A DNA stretch of 64,000 nucleotides from Faucicola tetraodonis (GCA_032017425.1 DALZPW010000005.1), one strand, 5' to 3'. Positions 43,604 through 52,243 are shown, counted from the first letter of the stretch. A program made the numbers and translations. Notes: generated from the letters alone by a model not told the origin.

Positions 43604-44926
43604 TTAATGCAAATGTTCCCCAATTAGGGCAACCAATTGTTCCGCGATTTTATCTTTACTAGCCTTTTCTAGTGTCACCCCTGCTGCTTTATCCCTGAAA
43701 AACACCGTCATGGCATTGTTGTCACTACCAAAGCCAATATCGGTGCGGGACACATCATTACAAGCAATCATATCGAGATTTTTCGCTTCGAGTTTGCCAC
43801 GAGCATATTTTTCGATATCTTGGGTTTCTGCCGCAAATCCTACCACAAAAACCTCAGGGAATTCTTCGGCAATGGTCGCCAAAATATCAGGATTTTTCAC
43901 CAAATCCAGTGCCATCTGATCTTGCGTTTTTTTAATCTTTTGCGGCACGACATCACGCGTGCGGTAATCAGCAACCGCAGCCGTGGCAATAAAAATATCG
44001 GTCGCTGTCCTGACAGGTTCGACTTCGATATCATTGCCGAATTCATCATGGTCATGATGGTGGTGATGATCATGATGAGGGTGGTCATGGTCGTGATGGT
44101 GGTGGTCATGGCACTCACATATATCGTCACTGGCGCATTGGCGAGCGGTCATTAGCATTTCTTCAGCCGATAACACATCGATACGATTGACCAGTAGTGG
44201 CGTTGGCAGCGGTACTTTACCCCCAACGATCAAGGTTACCCTCGCGCCTGCATTACGGCACGCTTTTGCCAGCGCAAAACCCATTTTGCCCGTGGAATGA
44301 TTGGATAGATAGCGCACAGGGTCTATGGCTTCAATCGTCGGACCTGCGGTGATTGTCACATTTTTACCCGCCAATACTTGCGGGGTGATTTGCGCTGCGA
44401 TGAAATATTGCACGTATTCAAGCAACTGCTCTGGCTCTGGCAATCTTCCCTCACCGATATCACCACAGGCTTGCTCACCGCTGGCTGGTTGGATGATTTC
44501 ATAATCATAATCGGTTAACGTCTGCAAATTAAGTTTGACCGATGGATGTTGCCACATTTGCTGATTCATAGCAGGTGCCACCAAAATCGGTGCCGTGGTG
44601 GCAAGGCAAACGGTAGTGAGTAAATCATCCGCTATTCCCATGGCTAGTTTAGCAATCGTATTCGCGGTAGCAGGCGCGATAATCAGTAAATCCGCCCATT
44701 TTGCCAGTTCAATATGCCCCATTCCCAGCTCAGCGCTCTCATCCAATAAGTCGATATGCACTGGGTTACCCGTTAAGGCCTGCAGCGTTAACGGTGTGAT
44801 AAAGGCTTGCGCGCTTGCCGTCATAATAACACGGACGTCATAGCCACTTTTAATCAATAGTCGGGCAAACGAGGCAGATTTATAGGCAGCAATACCGCCT
44901 GTGATACCAAGAAGGATATTTTTCAT
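43604..44926 (-). CDS. coaBC: Bifunctional phosphopantothenoylcysteine decarboxylase / phosphopantothenate--cysteine ligase
   Basis: CoaBC makes 4'-phosphopantetheine in coenzyme A synthesis. Residues 1-180 are the FMN-dependent decarboxylase CoaC (GITGGIAAYKSA; PAMNQQMW; ASGEQACGDIGEGRL with the active-site Cys). From about 187 the ligase CoaB begins (VTITAGPTIEAIDPVRYLSNHSTGKMG; ATAAVADYR). Between SAEEMLMTA and ATDIFIATA an insertion of about 40 residues carries a histidine-rich run, residues 273-293, with 15 His of 21 plus Asp and an adjoining CxC (C270, C272). This is absent from ordinary CoaBC and may bind zinc or nickel. Reading frame and flanking motifs are intact. Confidence 0.96.
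   Translation of the reverse strand: MKNILLGITGGIAAYKSASFARLLIKSGYDVRVIMTASAQAFITPLTLQALTGNPVHIDLLDESAELGMGHIELAKWADLLIIAPATANTIAKLAMGIADDLLTTVCLATTAPILVAPAMNQQMWQHPSVKLNLQTLTDYDYEIIQPASGEQACGDIGEGRLPEPEQLLEYVQYFIAAQITPQVLAGKNVTITAGPTIEAIDPVRYLSNHSTGKMGFALAKACRNAGARVTLIVGGKVPLPTPLLVNRIDVLSAEEMLMTARQCASDDICECHDHHHHDHDHPHHDHHHHHDHDEFGNDIEVEPVRTATDIFIATAAVADYRTRDVVPQKIKKTQDQMALDLVKNPDILATIAEEFPEVFVVGFAAETQDIEKYARGKLEAKNLDMIACNDVSRTDIGFGSDNNAMTVFFRDKAAGVTLEKASKDKIAEQLVALIGEHLH
44036..44125 (-). other. His/Asp-rich insertion within coaBC
   Basis: This segment encodes residues 268-297 of CoaBC, dominated by CAT/CAC and GAT/GAC codons. It contains DHHHHDHDHPHHD and ends with HDHDEFGND. The DNA is a degenerate trinucleotide-rich repeat, so slippage could change its length in frame. 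Confidence 0.92.
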
Positions 44927-45013
44927 AAGATAAAAGCACTAAAAAATTTCGCCTATAGTAACAATTTTCTGCCATTTTAGGTATGATTAATCATCATTTA
45001 TTAGGAAATGCCT

Positions 45014-45691
45014 ATGGCAATCAAAGACTGGCACCAAGACGAGCGCCCCAGAGAAAAGCTACTGCAAAAAGGCGCTGAGAGTCTATCCGATAGCGAGATT
45101 TTGGCAATATTCTTACGCACAGGCACCAAAGACCAATCCGCTATCGAACTGGCTCGTGGCTTGATTGAAAAATTTGGTAGTCTGGCTCAGTTACTATCTG
45201 CGCCGAGTGAAGCAGTCATGGCATGTCATGGTATCGGCATGGCAAAATACGCGCAGATTTTGGCAAGCCTTGAGATGGGCAAACGCTACCTTGCCAGCCA
45301 AGTCAAACAAGCCCCTACCCTTAACGCCAGCCAATTGGTCAAAGACTATCTGACTACGCAGCTGCGACCGCTCAATCGCGAGGTGTTTGCGGTGCTGTTT
45401 TTGACCAATCAGCTCACCTTAATCCAGTATGAGGTGTTGTTCACAGGTGGTATTTCATCGTGCTCGGTGTGTGTACGGGAAGTGTTGCGCTGTGCGTTAA
45501 AATACGGGGCAAGTCAGCTTATTATCGCCCACAATCACCCAAGCACCTCTGCCACAGCGTCACAAGCAGATCTAGAAATTACCCGCAGTTTGGCAAAAGC
45601 GTGTCAGCTTGTCGATATGACTTTGATTGACCATATTATCGTGGGTCAAGATGGCACGCTTTCTTTACAAGAAACAGGCAAGATGCCTTAG
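45014..45691 (+). CDS. radC: RadC/YeeS-family JAB-domain protein
   Basis: A 225-residue RadC-family protein from the ATG at 45014, chosen because AGGAA lies 6 nt before it (an in-frame ATG at 45008 is too near). The N-terminal UPF0758 region has helix-hairpin-helix-like features (FGSLAQLLSAPSEAVMACHGIG). The MPN/JAMM metal motif is IIAHNHPSTSATASQAD. Despite the name, a direct role in recombination repair has not held up, and the function is not known. Its stop region overlaps the convergent DUF4126 gene. Confidence 0.92.
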   Translation: MAIKDWHQDERPREKLLQKGAESLSDSEILAIFLRTGTKDQSAIELARGLIEKFGSLAQLLSAPSEAVMACHGIGMAKYAQILASLEMGKRYLASQVKQAPTLNASQLVKDYLTTQLRPLNREVFAVLFLTNQLTLIQYEVLFTGGISSCSVCVREVLRCALKYGASQLIIAHNHPSTSATASQADLEITRSLAKACQLVDMTLIDHIIVGQDGTLSLQETGKMP

Positions 45692-46257
45692 CGTTTGACG
45701 CGGTTTTTAACCATTATTACTACCCAAATCATCATCAGTAAACCAATGATTAACGCAATCATCGCAAAAATGGGTGAAAAAATCGACAAAGCCGACAGCC
45801 CTATCGCTGTCCCGGTCTCTGCCACTGAAACAGCGGGATTTGCCAAACCGCCCGTCGTCGCAGTCGAAGCCACGCGCGTGGTGGCAGCTGTACCTTTTAT
45901 CGTAGCCGCAGCGCCGCCGCCAGCAATGATCGCTAGCGCCCAAGTCATGGCAGGACTCATATCGGTCAATGTCGAAGCCATGACCAATGTTCCTGCAATC
46001 CCTGCGAGCGGTACAGCAACCGTATCTAACAGATGATCAACCAACGGGATTAAATAACTGATCGACTCTGCAATACTGGCTACACCCAAAATAATTAACG
46101 CAGGCGTAGAAGCCACCCACTGCCAGCTATCATTAAGGGGAATAATATGAAAATATGCGGCACAACTGAGCGCAAACAGCGGTACAAACACACGAAACCC
46201 GCTACTTGCCGCCAAGCCAATCCCAAGAAAAATACTTAAAATCATTTCAGTTGTCAT
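45688..46257 (-). CDS. DUF4126 membrane protein
   Basis: A 189-residue integral membrane protein with about five hydrophobic segments, starting MILSIFLGIGLAASSGFRVFVPLF, the DUF4126 signature. Central Gly/Ala/Thr-rich stretches (AIIAGGGAAATIKGTAATTR) form small-residue helices. The start is set at the ATG at 46257; the open frame to 46272 begins with TTG. Function is unknown. It overlaps the 3' end of radC by 4 bp in a convergent arrangement. Confidence 0.85.
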   Translation of the reverse strand: MTTEMILSIFLGIGLAASSGFRVFVPLFALSCAAYFHIIPLNDSWQWVASTPALIILGVASIAESISYLIPLVDHLLDTVAVPLAGIAGTLVMASTLTDMSPAMTWALAIIAGGGAAATIKGTAATTRVASTATTGGLANPAVSVAETGTAIGLSALSIFSPIFAMIALIIGLLMMIWVVIMVKNRVKR

Positions 46258-46310
46258 ATTCTCGATACTCAAAGTATGAATAATTTTACCGCTATCATAA
46301 ATAAAAATTA

Positions 46311-47066
46311 TTAAGAAAAAAACACATATTTAATTAGCATCGCAAAACACATCACCACAATGACCGGTCGAATAAACTTGGTACCGCCTTTGACCACCAT
46401 CTGCACGCCCAATGAAGCACCAATAAATTGCCCCAACATCATAGCAAACCCCACTGACCAAAGCACTTTTCCACCCAACACAAAGAACATCAACGATGCT
46501 GCATTGCTAGTAAAGTTGAGTAATTTGGCATTGGCAGTCGCGGTAATCATATCTAATCCCCGCATAGTGATACCGCCTAGCGCAAAAAACATCCCTGTAC
46601 CAGGGCCCAAATAGCCATCATAAAAACCAATTAAGGGTGACATCCCATATTGCCATTTATTTTTGCTGATTCGTGGTGCAGATTTGACCTCACCGATAGT
46701 GGGTGCAAACAGATAATAAATACCAATAAGCGCGATTAAAAAAGGAATGCCTTTGGCTAATAGCACTGGCGGAGAAAGCTGCACAGCCATGGCGCCTAGC
46801 ACAGCGCCCACAAAACAGGCGATAAGCGAACGCCAAATTTGCTTGGGGTGAATTTTGCCTTTGCGTATCATGGTAATAGAAGCAGAAAGCGAACCTGCCG
46901 TCGCTTGCAGCTTATTGGTGCCCAAGGTATAAAGCGTAGGAACATTTGCCATTAACAGAGCAGGAATGGTCAATAAGCCGCCACCCCCTGCCATGGCATC
47001 TAAAAATCCTGCAATGCCCGCGACCAACGTTAACATCACTAGTACATCAAAACTCAATTGCATCAT
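46311..47066 (-). CDS. TSUP (TauE/SafE, YfcA-like) membrane permease
   Basis: A second TauE/SafE-family permease, 252 residues from the ATG at 47066 (the next codon is also ATG; GGAAAT lies just before). It has eight probable helices. The signature GFLDAMAGGGGLLTIPALL near the N-terminus is that of the YfcA subgroup, and GPGTGMFFALGGITMRG marks the second half. The long frame to 47105 begins with TTG and is rejected. It is only distantly like the TSUP gene at 30 kb. Substrate is unknown, probably a sulfur-containing or organic anion. Confidence 0.9.
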   Translation of the reverse strand: MMQLSFDVLVMLTLVAGIAGFLDAMAGGGGLLTIPALLMANVPTLYTLGTNKLQATAGSLSASITMIRKGKIHPKQIWRSLIACFVGAVLGAMAVQLSPPVLLAKGIPFLIALIGIYYLFAPTIGEVKSAPRISKNKWQYGMSPLIGFYDGYLGPGTGMFFALGGITMRGLDMITATANAKLLNFTSNAASLMFFVLGGKVLWSVGFAMMLGQFIGASLGVQMVVKGGTKFIRPVIVVMCFAMLIKYVFFS

Positions 47067-47103
47067 ATTTCCAAAGGTTAATTGAGGAGTTATCACTATA
47101 AAC

Positions 47104-47141
47104 AAAAAAACCCCATAAGCGCGAACCTATGGGGTTTTTTT
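47104..47141. terminator. Terminator at the end of the ribosomal protein cluster
   Basis: AAAAAAACCCCATA pairs with TATGGGGTTTTTTT across AGCGCGAACC. It follows rplQ on the - strand. Confidence 0.93.
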
Positions 47142-47152
47142 AATCAGGATGA

Positions 47153-47512
47153 TTAGTCACGGTCTACTAATTCAACGTATGCCATCGGTGCAGCATCGCC
47201 ATCGCGATAACCACATTTGATGATACGTAAATAACCACCTGGACGCGCTTTGTAGCGTGGGCCTAGTGTCGTGAATAATTTACCTACAGTCGCTTTATTA
47301 CGTAAGCGGTTAAACGCTAGACGACGGTTAGCAACTGAATCTTCTTTTGCCAAAGTAATTAGCGGCTCTGCCACACGGCGAAGCTCTTTAGCTTTAGGAA
47401 GAGTAGTTTTGATGAGTTCATGTTCAAATAGTGAGTTCGTCATATTTTGGAACATGGCCTTACGATGGCTGCTGGTACGACCCAACTTAACTCCACTGTT
47501 ACGATGTCGCAT
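47153..47512 (-). CDS. rplQ: 50S ribosomal protein L17
   Basis: L17 sits near the exit tunnel of the large subunit. The N-terminus MRHRNSGVKLGRTSSHRKAMF is diagnostic and sets the start at 47512 (119 aa); an in-frame TTG two codons earlier is ignored. It is the last gene of the alpha operon, after rpoA and before the cluster terminator. Confidence 0.97.
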   Translation of the reverse strand: MRHRNSGVKLGRTSSHRKAMFQNMTNSLFEHELIKTTLPKAKELRRVAEPLITLAKEDSVANRRLAFNRLRNKATVGKLFTTLGPRYKARPGGYLRIIKCGYRDGDAAPMAYVELVDRD

Positions 47513-47532
47513 GGTCAAACTTCCTTTAAATT

Positions 47533-48540
47533 TTAACGGCTACGGTAAGAGAAGCGGTCATCAACACGTAAATCAGCAGGTGGCCAATTTTCAAGGCGCA
47601 TACCAAGCTCTAAGTCTTTAGAAGCAAGGACGTCTTTGATTTCAGTTAATGATTTCTTACCGAGATTTGGGGTTTTTAACAACTCAGTTTCGGTGCGTTG
47701 TACCAAATCGCCAATGTAATAGATATTTTCCGCCTTCAAGCAATTTGCTGAGCGAACCGTTAATTCCAAGTCATCCACTGGGCGCAGTAGCACAGGGTCA
47801 ACTTCTTCTTTTTCCTTAACAGGTTCTGGGGTAGCTTCCGCTTCAAGGTCAACAAATACGGCAATTTGCTGCTGCAAAATCGTTGCTGCTTTGCGAATCG
47901 CTTCTTCTGGATCGATGGTGCCATTGGTTTCAAGTTCGATAACCAAACGGTCTAAGTCAGTGCGCTGTTCGACACGGGCATTTTCAACTTGGTATGCCAC
48001 GCGTAAAATTGGGCTATAGCTAGCGTCCAATTTTAAACGACCAATAACTTTGTTATCACCAGAATCTTTACGTACATTGGCAGGCTCATAACCACGGCCT
48101 ACTGCTACACGCAATCGCATTTTTAAATGACCACGATCACTTAAAGTACCTAAAACTAAATCAGGATTGATAATCTCTACATTGTGAGGTAACTCAATAT
48201 CTGATGCTAGTACAGTGCCAGGACCTTGTTTGTCAAGGGTCAAGAATACTTCATTTTGATCATGCAATTGGATCGCTAAACCTTTTAAATTTAATAATAG
48301 ATCTAGCACATCTTCTTGCAACCCTTCAAGGGTTGAATACTCATGATCAACGCCTTCGATTTCAGCCTCGATTACAGCTGCACCAGGCAATGAAGATAAT
48401 AGAATACGACGTAGGGCATTACCTAAGGTATGCCCAAAACCTCGTTCTAACGGTTCGAGCGTGACTTTGGCGTGTGTTTCATTGACCGTGTCCACATGAA
48501 TGGCATTCGGTGTAAGAAACTCAGTAGCATTTAGCATCAT
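47533..48540 (-). CDS. rpoA: RNA polymerase subunit alpha
   Basis: The alpha subunit starts polymerase assembly and contacts UP elements and activators. The 335 residues form an N-terminal dimer domain (ERGFGHTLGNALRRILLSSLPG near residue 33), a linker (about 235-250, Glu/Pro-rich) and the C-terminal domain with LELTVRSANCLKAENIYYIGDLVQ. It begins MMLN with either ATG possible behind GAGGTGAC. It lies between rpsD and rplQ as in the classical alpha operon. Confidence 0.98.
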   Translation of the reverse strand: MMLNATEFLTPNAIHVDTVNETHAKVTLEPLERGFGHTLGNALRRILLSSLPGAAVIEAEIEGVDHEYSTLEGLQEDVLDLLLNLKGLAIQLHDQNEVFLTLDKQGPGTVLASDIELPHNVEIINPDLVLGTLSDRGHLKMRLRVAVGRGYEPANVRKDSGDNKVIGRLKLDASYSPILRVAYQVENARVEQRTDLDRLVIELETNGTIDPEEAIRKAATILQQQIAVFVDLEAEATPEPVKEKEEVDPVLLRPVDDLELTVRSANCLKAENIYYIGDLVQRTETELLKTPNLGKKSLTEIKDVLASKDLELGMRLENWPPADLRVDDRFSYRSR

Positions 48541-48569
48541 TTGTCACCTCGACTTTATAGTAAAATTAA

Positions 48570-49211
48570 TTATTTAGAGTACAACTCAACGATTAAGCTT
48601 TCGTTGATTTCGGTTGGTAAATCAGCACGCTCTGGCGCTTGTTTAAAAGTACCTTGCAATTTGCTGTGATCAACTTCCAACCATACAGGCGTACCACGTT
48701 GACCCGCCAATTCAATTGCGTTTTTAATACGTAATTGTTCTTTGGCTTTTTCGTGTACGGCAATCACATCACCATCTTGCAATTGGATTGAAGGAATGTT
48801 CACACGAACAAACTCATCACGACCCGCTTTTTTTACTAGAATAGCACGATGGCTAACTAATTGGCGAGCTTCTGCGCGAGTTGCACCAAAACCCATACGA
48901 TAAACAACGTTATCGAGGCGACGTTCTAACATTTGAAGCAAGTTTTCGCCAGTTGCGCCTTTCATACGCGCAGCTTCTTTATAGTAGTTTGAGAATTGAC
49001 GCTCTAACACACCATAAATGCGTTTTACTTTTTGTTTTTCACGAAGCTGTGCAGAATACTCTGACGTTTTGCTACGTGGATTACCATGTTGACCAGGGGC
49101 ACGGTCAGCTTTTTTGGTTTTTTCTTCGTACGCTTTTACGCCTGATTTTAATTGTAAATCAGTACCTTCACGACGAGAAAGTTTTAATTTTGGACCTAGA
49201 TAACGGGCCAT
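48570..49211 (-). CDS. rpsD: 30S ribosomal protein S4
   Basis: S4 starts assembly of the small subunit body and in E. coli represses the alpha operon by binding its leader. The 213 residues include MARYLGPKLKLSRREGTDL and the S4 RNA-binding domain (LQMLERRLDNVVYRMGFGATRAEARQLVSH). The zinc-binding cysteines of C+ type S4 are absent. It is slightly longer than E. coli S4 (206), mainly in the loop after residue 35. Confidence 0.98.
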   Translation of the reverse strand: MARYLGPKLKLSRREGTDLQLKSGVKAYEEKTKKADRAPGQHGNPRSKTSEYSAQLREKQKVKRIYGVLERQFSNYYKEAARMKGATGENLLQMLERRLDNVVYRMGFGATRAEARQLVSHRAILVKKAGRDEFVRVNIPSIQLQDGDVIAVHEKAKEQLRIKNAIELAGQRGTPVWLEVDHSKLQGTFKQAPERADLPTEINESLIVELYSK

Positions 49212-49221
49212 GAAAGTCTCC

Positions 49222-49611
49222 TTATACGCGACGTTTTTTCGGTGGACGAGTTCCGTTATGAGGAATCGGGGTTATATCGCTAATGCTGTTTATTTTATAA
49301 CCCAATGCACCTAAGGCTCTTACCGCAGACTCACGACCAGGTCCTGGACCTTTAACCAAGACATCAACATTCTTGACACCATATTCTTGTGCTGCTTTAC
49401 CAGCAACTTCAGCCGCAACCTGTGCAGCAAATGGTGTAGATTTACGTGAACCACGGAAGCCTTGTCCACCAGCGGTGGCCCAAGCCAAAGCATTACCTTG
49501 ACGATCGGTAATCGTTACAATGGTGTTATTAAAAGACGCATGGATGTGCGCTACGCCCTCAGCTACCGAGCGGCGAGTCACTTTTTTGCGACTACGAGTG
49601 TCTTTTGCCAT
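49222..49611 (-). CDS. rpsK: 30S ribosomal protein S11
   Basis: S11 lines the platform near the mRNA exit. The 129-residue sequence has GVAHIHASFNNTIVTITDRQGN, the isoAsp-prone Asn-Gly region and the C-terminal DITPIPHNGTRPPKKRRV, all typical. It is in normal order between rpsM and rpsD. Confidence 0.98.
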   Translation of the reverse strand: MAKDTRSRKKVTRRSVAEGVAHIHASFNNTIVTITDRQGNALAWATAGGQGFRGSRKSTPFAAQVAAEVAGKAAQEYGVKNVDVLVKGPGPGRESAVRALGALGYKINSISDITPIPHNGTRPPKKRRV

Positions 49612-49631
49612 CTTTTAGCTTCCTAAGTTAA

Positions 49632-49988
49632 TTATTTTCTGATTGCTTTACGTGGACCCTTACGAGTACGCGCATTTGTTTTTGTGCGTTGACCATTTAC
49701 TGGTAAACCGCGACGATGACGCAAGCCACGATAGCAACCTAAGTCTACTAAACGTTTAATATTCATCGAGATTTCACGACGCAAGTCACCTTCAGTCGCA
49801 TATTCTGCAACTTGGGTACGGACAGCATCAAGCTGAGTATCATTTAGTTCACTGATTTTAGTAGTTGGTGCAATGTTTACCGCTTCTAAAATTTTAGCAG
49901 CAGTGGTACGACCAATACCAAAAATATAAGTGAGTGAAATGATAGCGTGCTTGTTGTCCGGAATGTTTACACCGGCAATACGAGCCAT
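49632..49988 (-). CDS. rpsM: 30S ribosomal protein S13
   Basis: S13 sits in the head of the small subunit and contacts the P-site tRNA and 50S. It starts MARIAGVNIPDNKH at 49988 (118 aa), since GGAGA lies 7 nt ahead; the ATG two codons earlier is too close to it. The helix-two-turn-helix region and the basic tail NARTRKGPRKAIRK are present. It is first in the alpha operon, behind the promoter near 50095-50123. Confidence 0.97.
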   Translation of the reverse strand: MARIAGVNIPDNKHAIISLTYIFGIGRTTAAKILEAVNIAPTTKISELNDTQLDAVRTQVAEYATEGDLRREISMNIKRLVDLGCYRGLRHRRGLPVNGQRTKTNARTRKGPRKAIRK

Positions 49989-50087
49989 TGACATTTCTCC
50001 AATTATAAGGAAAAGATGAGTTAATCATCTACTGATGTAGCATTTTGAAACACTTGGTTATCTACAAATGTGTCAAAATAACGACAA

Positions 50088-50113
50088 GTAGCGGATAATA
50101 CAGTATCCGCTAC
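50088..50113. repeat. 10-bp inverted repeat overlapping the alpha promoter
   Basis: GTAGCGGATA (50088-50097) and TATCCGCTAC (50104-50113) are perfect complements separated by ATACAG. The -10 hexamer (50095-50100) and part of the spacer of the predicted promoter lie inside it. It could be a terminator-like hairpin after rpmJ, an operator, or part of an mRNA leader. Confidence 0.8.
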
Positions 50114-50123
50114 CTGATTTCAA
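50095..50123 (-). promoter_or_regulatory. Candidate alpha-operon promoter
   Basis: On the - strand TTGAAA (50118-50123) is followed by exactly 17 bp and TATTAT (50095-50100), about 107 bp before rpsM. The position between rpmJ and rpsM matches the alpha promoter of E. coli. The roughly 95-nt leader it would make could carry the S4-binding structure. Confidence 0.6.
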
Positions 50124-50143
50124 GTCCAATCTAACAATTTAGA

Positions 50144-50260
50144 TTAACCTTGACGTTGTTTATGACGCGGTTCTGCACTACAAATAACGCGAACAACGCC
50201 TTTGCGGCGTACAATTTTGCAGCTACCGCAGATTCTTTTTACAGATGCTTGAACTTTCAT
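50144..50260 (-). CDS. rpmJ: 50S ribosomal protein L36
   Basis: A 38-residue protein, MKVQASVKRICGSCKIVRRK at the start and ending EPRHKQRQG. It has the zinc-binding CGSC, the later Cys in VICSAEP and His of the C+ type L36, so it needs zinc. AGGAGC stands 5 nt ahead of the ATG. It follows secY by 19 bp, as expected for the last gene of the spc operon. Confidence 0.97.
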   Translation of the reverse strand: MKVQASVKRICGSCKIVRRKGVVRVICSAEPRHKQRQG

Positions 50261-50279
50261 TTTCAGCTCCTAGTAGTAG

Positions 50280-51617
50280 TTATGAATGCTTGACTTCCAT
50301 GGTTTGCATCAGCGAATAATCATGGTATTGGTGAGTCATTAAGTGCGCTTTAACTTGGGCAATAAAGTCCATAATCACGACCACACTAATCAGTACTGAG
50401 GTACCGCCTAAATGAAACGGAATACCAAACGCAGATTGCAATATCATCGGCATCAAACAAATAATTGTCATATAAATCGCACCAATAAAGGTTAAGCGAT
50501 TTAATACATGATCTAAATAACGTTGAGTTTGTAAACCTGGACGAATACCTGGAATATACGCCCCACTTCGTTTCAAATTCTCTGATACTTCTTTTGGACT
50601 AAATACCAACGCGGTATAAAAATAACAAAAGAAAATAATCAAGGCTGCAAAAATTACCAAATACAGCGGCTGACCCGGTGATAACACTAATGCCATATTC
50701 TGCAAGAAACTTTGAAAAATATTGGGATTGGGGGATTGACCCACCCACTGTCCCAAACTCGCTGGGAATAACAACAGTGAACTGGCAAAAATCGCTGGAA
50801 TGACCCCTGCCATATTAATTTTTAATGGCAAATGCGATTGCTGCTGTGCATATATTTTTCGTTCTTGCGATTGCTTTTGGGCATAGTTGACTGGTATACG
50901 GCGCTGGGCACGCTCAATAAAAACAATCCCTGCCACGACCGCTAACGCCAATAAACTAAATATCAACAAGGCAATCATATTCATTTGACCTTGCTGGACA
51001 GAGTTAATCGACTGCGTGACCACTTGTGGAAAAGTCGCTACGATACCCGCTAAAATTAGCATTGAAATACCGTTACCAATACCACGTTCAGTAATCTGTT
51101 CACCTAACCACATCAAAAACATCGACCCTGCAACCAACGAGGTTACTGCAGGAATATAAAAACCAAGGCCACTGGTTAATGTGAGATTCTGACTAATCAA
51201 GCCTGTACACATACCAATTGATTGAACCAAAGCTAAGGCAAGGGTTAATTGGCGTGTATACTTATTAATTTGGCGTTGACCGGCTTGGCCTTCTTTTTTT
51301 AATGCATCCAGTGATGGTATAACCGCCGTCATCATCTGGACAATGATTGAAGCAGAAATATAAGGCATAATCCCGAGTGCCATGACTGACATCCGCTCTA
51401 ATGCCCCACCAGAAAACATATTAAACAAACCTAAAATAGTATTTTCATTGGTTTGAAAAAATTTCGATAAGCTTTCTGGATCCATACCAGGAATAGGTAC
51501 GTGTGAACCGAAACGATAGACGACTAAAGCACCCAACAAAAATAGTAAACGATTAAATAATTCATCGTACTTACGAATAAATGCTAGAGGATTCATCGAT
51601 GTTGAATGCTTAGTCAT
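50280..51617 (-). CDS. secY: Protein translocase subunit SecY
   Basis: SecY is the channel-forming subunit of the SecYEG translocon. The 445 residues contain ten membrane helices, the plug region after VYRFGSHVPIPGMD (about 35-50), the conserved PYISASIIVQMMT and the cytoplasmic loop ending PKEVSENLKRSGAYIPGIRPG with the essential Arg. It works with the SecA encoded at 18 kb. It is in canonical order between rplO and rpmJ. Confidence 0.98.
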   Translation of the reverse strand: MTKHSTSMNPLAFIRKYDELFNRLLFLLGALVVYRFGSHVPIPGMDPESLSKFFQTNENTILGLFNMFSGGALERMSVMALGIMPYISASIIVQMMTAVIPSLDALKKEGQAGQRQINKYTRQLTLALALVQSIGMCTGLISQNLTLTSGLGFYIPAVTSLVAGSMFLMWLGEQITERGIGNGISMLILAGIVATFPQVVTQSINSVQQGQMNMIALLIFSLLALAVVAGIVFIERAQRRIPVNYAQKQSQERKIYAQQQSHLPLKINMAGVIPAIFASSLLLFPASLGQWVGQSPNPNIFQSFLQNMALVLSPGQPLYLVIFAALIIFFCYFYTALVFSPKEVSENLKRSGAYIPGIRPGLQTQRYLDHVLNRLTFIGAIYMTIICLMPMILQSAFGIPFHLGGTSVLISVVVIMDFIAQVKAHLMTHQYHDYSLMQTMEVKHS

Positions 51618-51623
51618 GTAGGA

Positions 51624-52064
51624 TTACTCCTCAACAGTACCACCAGCTGCTTCAATAGCCGCTTTAGCACCTTTAGTCACTTTAACACCTTTAAAAGTAT
51701 ATGCTTTAGTTACGTCACCTGAAAGGATGATACGAACACGTTGCATATCGTGGCGAATGATATTCGCTGCTTTTAAAGACTCAACGCTTACCACGTCACC
51801 ATCAACTTGGTTCAATTCTGATAAACGCACTTCTGCCGTTACCATTGCAAGTTTACTGGTGAAACCAAATTTTGGCAAACGACGGTATAAAGGCATCTGA
51901 CCGCCTTCAAAACCTGAGCGAATACCAGAACCTGTACGTGAGGTTTGACCTTTGACACCACGACCACCGGTTTTACCGATACCAGAACCGATACCACGAC
52001 CACGGCGAAGTTTATTTTTTCTTGAACCTTCAGCTGGGCTCAATTCATTTAAACGTAGACCCAT
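51624..52064 (-). CDS. rplO: 50S ribosomal protein L15
   Basis: L15 is a late-assembly 50S protein. The 146 residues include LNELSPAEGSRKNKLRRGRG, the Gly-rich GIGSGIGKTGGRGVKGQTSR, and a globular C-terminal domain. Its ATG overlaps the rpmD stop codon by one base (TAATG), indicating translational coupling. Confidence 0.98.
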   Translation of the reverse strand: MGLRLNELSPAEGSRKNKLRRGRGIGSGIGKTGGRGVKGQTSRTGSGIRSGFEGGQMPLYRRLPKFGFTSKLAMVTAEVRLSELNQVDGDVVSVESLKAANIIRHDMQRVRIILSGDVTKAYTFKGVKVTKGAKAAIEAAGGTVEE

Positions 52065-52243
52065 TATACTTCCTCCACTTTAACTAAGTAGTTAACGCGG
52101 TTTACCATACCACGGGTCGAAGGGGTATCTTCAACTTCGACAGTATGTCCAATACGACGCAACCCTAAACCTTTCAAACAAGCTTTATGGCTTGCTAGGC
52201 GATGGGCACTCGATTTTACTTGAGTAACTTTCATTTTTTTCAT
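52064..52243 (-). CDS. rpmD: 50S ribosomal protein L30
   Basis: A 59-residue protein, starting MKKMKVTQVKSSAHRLASHK and ending NRVNYLVKVEEV, with GLRRIGHTVEVEDTPSTRGM in the middle: the bacterial L30 pattern. AAGGTGATAAC precedes the ATG at 52243; the second Met at 52234 would give 56 aa. It lies between rpsE and rplO, with its stop sharing one base with the rplO start. Confidence 0.95.
   Translation of the reverse strand: MKKMKVTQVKSSAHRLASHKACLKGLGLRRIGHTVEVEDTPSTRGMVNRVNYLVKVEEV

Noticed and set aside
43820..44155. Met/Val-rich frame on + opposite the coaBC His-rich insertion
   Set aside because: Complement of His/Asp codons reads as Met/Val/Ile. CoaBC on - is intact over its whole length, so the + frame is a shadow.
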